Shown here: positions 5,181 to 7,041 of the stretch, piece after piece
Layout: each line of letters opens with the position of its first letter
How positions within the stretch are numbered: position 1 is the stretch's first letter
From: Gammaproteobacteria bacterium
GTDB taxonomy: Bacteria; Pseudomonadota; Gammaproteobacteria; GRL18
Length of the DNA: 7,041 nt
Reading direction: 5' to 3'
NCBI GenBank assembly: GCA_027076245.1
Contig: JALTKC010000115.1
Coordinates: 1 to 7,041, forward strand
Notes under the pieces: generated by a model
Told to the model about the DNA's origin: nothing
Seen by the model: only the letters and a program-made list of their open reading frames with translations
Database searches by the model: none
Position numbers and translations under genes: made by a program

Positions 5181-6158
5181 ATGTTTTTTAATCGTAAAGC
5201 ATTTCCAACACTCACCATTCTATTGGGTATTTTCATACTGTTTTACAGTTTTGCATTGCAGGCAGCAGAGAAAAAGACCTTCAAGCCTTTTGTCCTGGCC
5301 AAAATAGAAGCGGGAATGCCTATGGACAAGGTTAAAGCCAATGTAAAAAAACAGATTGCAGAGTCTCCATTTGCTCTGGTGGCTGAATATTCGCCTTATG
5401 ACGGCGCCCATATTTTTATTATTACCAGCGATGAACTGAAATCTCTGTCTGCCGAGGCTGAATACGGCGGTTTTGCTGCACCTCAGCGCATCAGCCTGAC
5501 TCAGGTAGGCAAACAGATACAGATTGCCTATACCAACCCCGTATTTATGCAGCATGCTTATCGAATGAAGGATGTGGACTTACAGCCCATTCTGGATCAG
5601 ATGACTCAGGCTTTCGGCTTTGAACAGTTTTTTGGCGGAGATGGTCTGACTGCCCGTAAGCTTAAACGCTATAAATACAGTTTTGGTCTGGAAGATTTTG
5701 ATTCCTTTTATGAGCTGCCTGAATACAGCAGTCATGTTGAGGCGATTACAGCATTAATTAAGGGTTTCAGAGAAAAAAACAATGGTATATCCAGAGTTTA
5801 CCAGATTAAAATACCCGGCAAGGAACAGGTGGTATTTGGTGTGGCTATGAGCTCTGAAGACTCCGGCAATGAAGAACTGAATGTTCGTAAAACCATGGAC
5901 ATTATTGATTATCTGCCGCTGAAAAGAACCGCCTTCCTGCCTTATGAAATTATGGTGGACGGAGATAAGATTATTGCCATGCATGCCCGTTTTCGTATCG
6001 CAGTCTATTTCAGTGACCTGAAAATGTTTGGTAAACACGGGTTCGGCAAATTGCTTTCTACACCATCCGCCTATGAAAAAGCCTTTCTGGCAGTTTCCGG
6101 GGCCAAACTGATTGAAGAAGATGAAGATAGTGATTCTGGCGATGGTTTTATTAACTGA
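5181..6158 (+). CDS. Exported protein of unknown function (325 aa), weakly DUF302-like
   Basis: The ATG at 5181 follows GGAG (5169-5172) at 8 bases. Residues 1-29 form a signal peptide (hydrophobic core LTILLGIFILFYSF, then ALQAA before EKK), so the mature protein of about 296 residues should be periplasmic. Blocks that look conserved are EYSPYDGAHIFIITSDEL (69-86), GGFAAPQRISLTQVG (96-110), IAYTNPVFMQHAYRM (115-129) and, near the end, LPYEIMVDGDKIIAMHARFR (253-272) followed by IAVYFSDLKM. The 'TNP...' block and the 'LPYEI' block recall DUF302-type proteins, but I am not sure of membership. There are no cysteines, so heme c and disulfide roles are unlikely. The C-terminus is a short acidic tail (IEEDEDSDSGDG). 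It stands alone on its strand, converging with pgi, with a long leader that may be regulatory. Function unknown. Confidence 0.88.
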   Translation: MFFNRKAFPTLTILLGIFILFYSFALQAAEKKTFKPFVLAKIEAGMPMDKVKANVKKQIAESPFALVAEYSPYDGAHIFIITSDELKSLSAEAEYGGFAAPQRISLTQVGKQIQIAYTNPVFMQHAYRMKDVDLQPILDQMTQAFGFEQFFGGDGLTARKLKRYKYSFGLEDFDSFYELPEYSSHVEAITALIKGFREKNNGISRVYQIKIPGKEQVVFGVAMSSEDSGNEELNVRKTMDIIDYLPLKRTAFLPYEIMVDGDKIIAMHARFRIAVYFSDLKMFGKHGFGKLLSTPSAYEKAFLAVSGAKLIEEDEDSDSGDGFIN

Positions 6159-6164
6159 TTTGTG

Positions 6165-6208
6165 CTCCCCTCATGCTAACCTTCTCCCACTGGGAGAAGG
6201 TACAAGGG
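6165..6208. repeat. Intergenic palindrome of a dispersed type
   Basis: ACCTTCTCCC (6179-6188) and GGGAGAAGGT (6192-6201) form a perfect 10-base stem with a 3-base loop; an outer CCCT/AGGG (6168-6171/6205-6208) also pairs. The text CCTCATGCTAACCTTCTCCC resembles the CCTCACCCTAACCCTCTCCC type of intergenic palindrome that I recall from many gammaproteobacteria. It sits between convergent genes (5181-6158 and pgi) and could act on both transcripts, but neither side has a T-run, so a classical intrinsic terminator is not shown. Confidence 0.75.
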
Positions 6209-6220
6209 AAGCGCCAGAAG

Positions 6221-7041
6221 CTATTTAAATTCTTTTTCCATAATTTCCTGCAGTATTCCCCAGTCATTATTACAGCTCAATAGCTTATTTCCTTCAATAT
6301 TTCTGTAACGCTTATAATAATTAACCAGACCATTGGTTGATGAGTCATACTTTACCACCGGTTGGTCATTGACCAGATCAAACTGGATCTGGTTGGCCAG
6401 TTGCTTACCTAACTGCACACCCCATTGGTCAAAGGAATTAATACGCCAGATCACCCCCTGTACAAAAACCTTATGCTCATATAATGCAATTAAAGCGCCC
6501 AGGGTGAAAGGATTGAGCTCTTTAAACATAATGGAATTACTGGAACGGTTGCCTTCAAATACCCGGTGGGGCAGCAAAGCCTTAATTTCTTCTTCAGTTA
6601 AACCTTCCTGCTCCATCTCTCTGCGCACTTCCGCTTCTGTTTTACCCATCATTAACGCTCTGGACTGAGCAAAAAAGTTGGACATCAGTACCGGGTGGTG
6701 GCCACAGGCCGGGTTATAGGAATCCAGGGCAATAATAAAATCACAGGGAATGGGACGGGTGCCCTGATGCAGCAACTGGTAAAAAGCATGCTGGCCGTTA
6801 ATTCCCTGCTCCCCCCAGACAATGGGCCCGGTGCAGTAATCCACACTTTCACCATCACGATTAACATGCTTACCATTGCTTTCCATATCCAGCTGCTGCA
6901 GATAGCTGGGAAACAGGCTGAGATAATGGTCATAAGCCATAAAAGCCTGAGTATGAATACCCAGAAAATTATTATGCAAAATACCCATCAGCCCCATAAT
7001 AACCGGCATATTTTCTTCCAGAGGCGCTGTTCTAAAGTGCA
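6221..7041 (-). CDS. pgi: Glucose-6-phosphate isomerase, C-terminal part
   Basis: Pgi interconverts glucose-6-phosphate and fructose-6-phosphate in the cytoplasm. The last 273 codons are present and the frame stays open to the right edge, so the true start is outside the window (the ATG at 7009 is internal; HFRTAPLEEN precedes it). Recognisable blocks are YDHYLSLFPSYLQQLDMESN, TGPIVWGEQGINGQHAFYQL, SNFFAQSRAL, VFEGNRSSNS, PFTLGALIALYEHK, FDQWGVQLGKQLAN and DSSTNGL. The catalytic base Glu of WGEQG (codon 6811-6809; rabbit Glu357) and the Lys of LGKQLA (codon 6406-6404; rabbit Lys518) are kept. The ring-opening His (rabbit His388, E. coli His386) is Tyr here (codon 6718-6716, DSYNP in place of THNP). 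The protein also carries about 25 residues after YKRYR that the E. coli enzyme lacks. Identity is firm; activity of this variant is a question. Confidence 0.97.
   Translation of the reverse strand, partial: HFRTAPLEENMPVIMGLMGILHNNFLGIHTQAFMAYDHYLSLFPSYLQQLDMESNGKHVNRDGESVDYCTGPIVWGEQGINGQHAFYQLLHQGTRPIPCDFIIALDSYNPACGHHPVLMSNFFAQSRALMMGKTEAEVRREMEQEGLTEEEIKALLPHRVFEGNRSSNSIMFKELNPFTLGALIALYEHKVFVQGVIWRINSFDQWGVQLGKQLANQIQFDLVNDQPVVKYDSSTNGLVNYYKRYRNIEGNKLLSCNNDWGILQEIMEKEFK

Noticed and set aside
6179..6201. Intrinsic terminator for the 5181 gene or pgi
   Set aside because: The stem is strong but neither strand has a following T-run, so it is listed as a repeat, not a terminator.

Overview
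The window looks like chromosomal DNA of a gammaproteobacterium of moderate G+C content. The signs are a short, Pseudomonas-type GalU (276 aa), a tRNA-Leu placed next to queA as in pseudomonads, a Sco/PCu(A)C copper-delivery pair, and a gammaproteobacterial-style glucose-6-phosphate isomerase. I cannot name the genus. I see no phage, transposase, CRISPR array or recombinase.

Layout, left to right. (1) 1-391, minus: 5' part of queA (queuosine synthesis), running off the left edge. A tRNA-Leu(CAA) gene (500-584, plus) with a clear promoter points away from it. (2) 621-2603, minus: a likely operon that starts with an uncharacterised membrane-anchored protein carrying Cys and Met residues. A Sco-family protein and a PCu(A)C copper chaperone follow, and a small two-helix membrane protein sits downstream, perhaps with its own promoter. 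The first three genes probably handle copper for cytochrome oxidase assembly in the cell envelope. (3) 2610-2766: a junction full of dyads, ending in a long inverted repeat built from heptamers (GTTAAGY) that overlaps the last codons of galU. (4) 2753-3583, minus: galU with an extended -10 promoter. (5) 3739-4722, minus: two unrecognised genes, one membrane and one soluble. (6) 4723-5180: an AT-rich gap of 458 bp that appears to hold divergent promoters and a structured leader. (7) 5181-6158, plus: an exported protein of unknown function. (8) 6165-6208: a dispersed-type palindrome between convergent genes. (9) 6221-7041, minus: the 3' part of pgi, in which the ring-opening active-site histidine is replaced by tyrosine.

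Most of the window is housekeeping. Pgi and GalU both act in hexose-phosphate metabolism (glucose-6-P to fructose-6-P, and glucose-1-P to UDP-glucose) but are not obviously one operon. I do not see a convincing new multi-gene system. The points most worth a second look are the heptamer hairpin at the galU stop, the His-to-Tyr change in Pgi, the unknown first gene of the copper operon and the leader of the exported protein.
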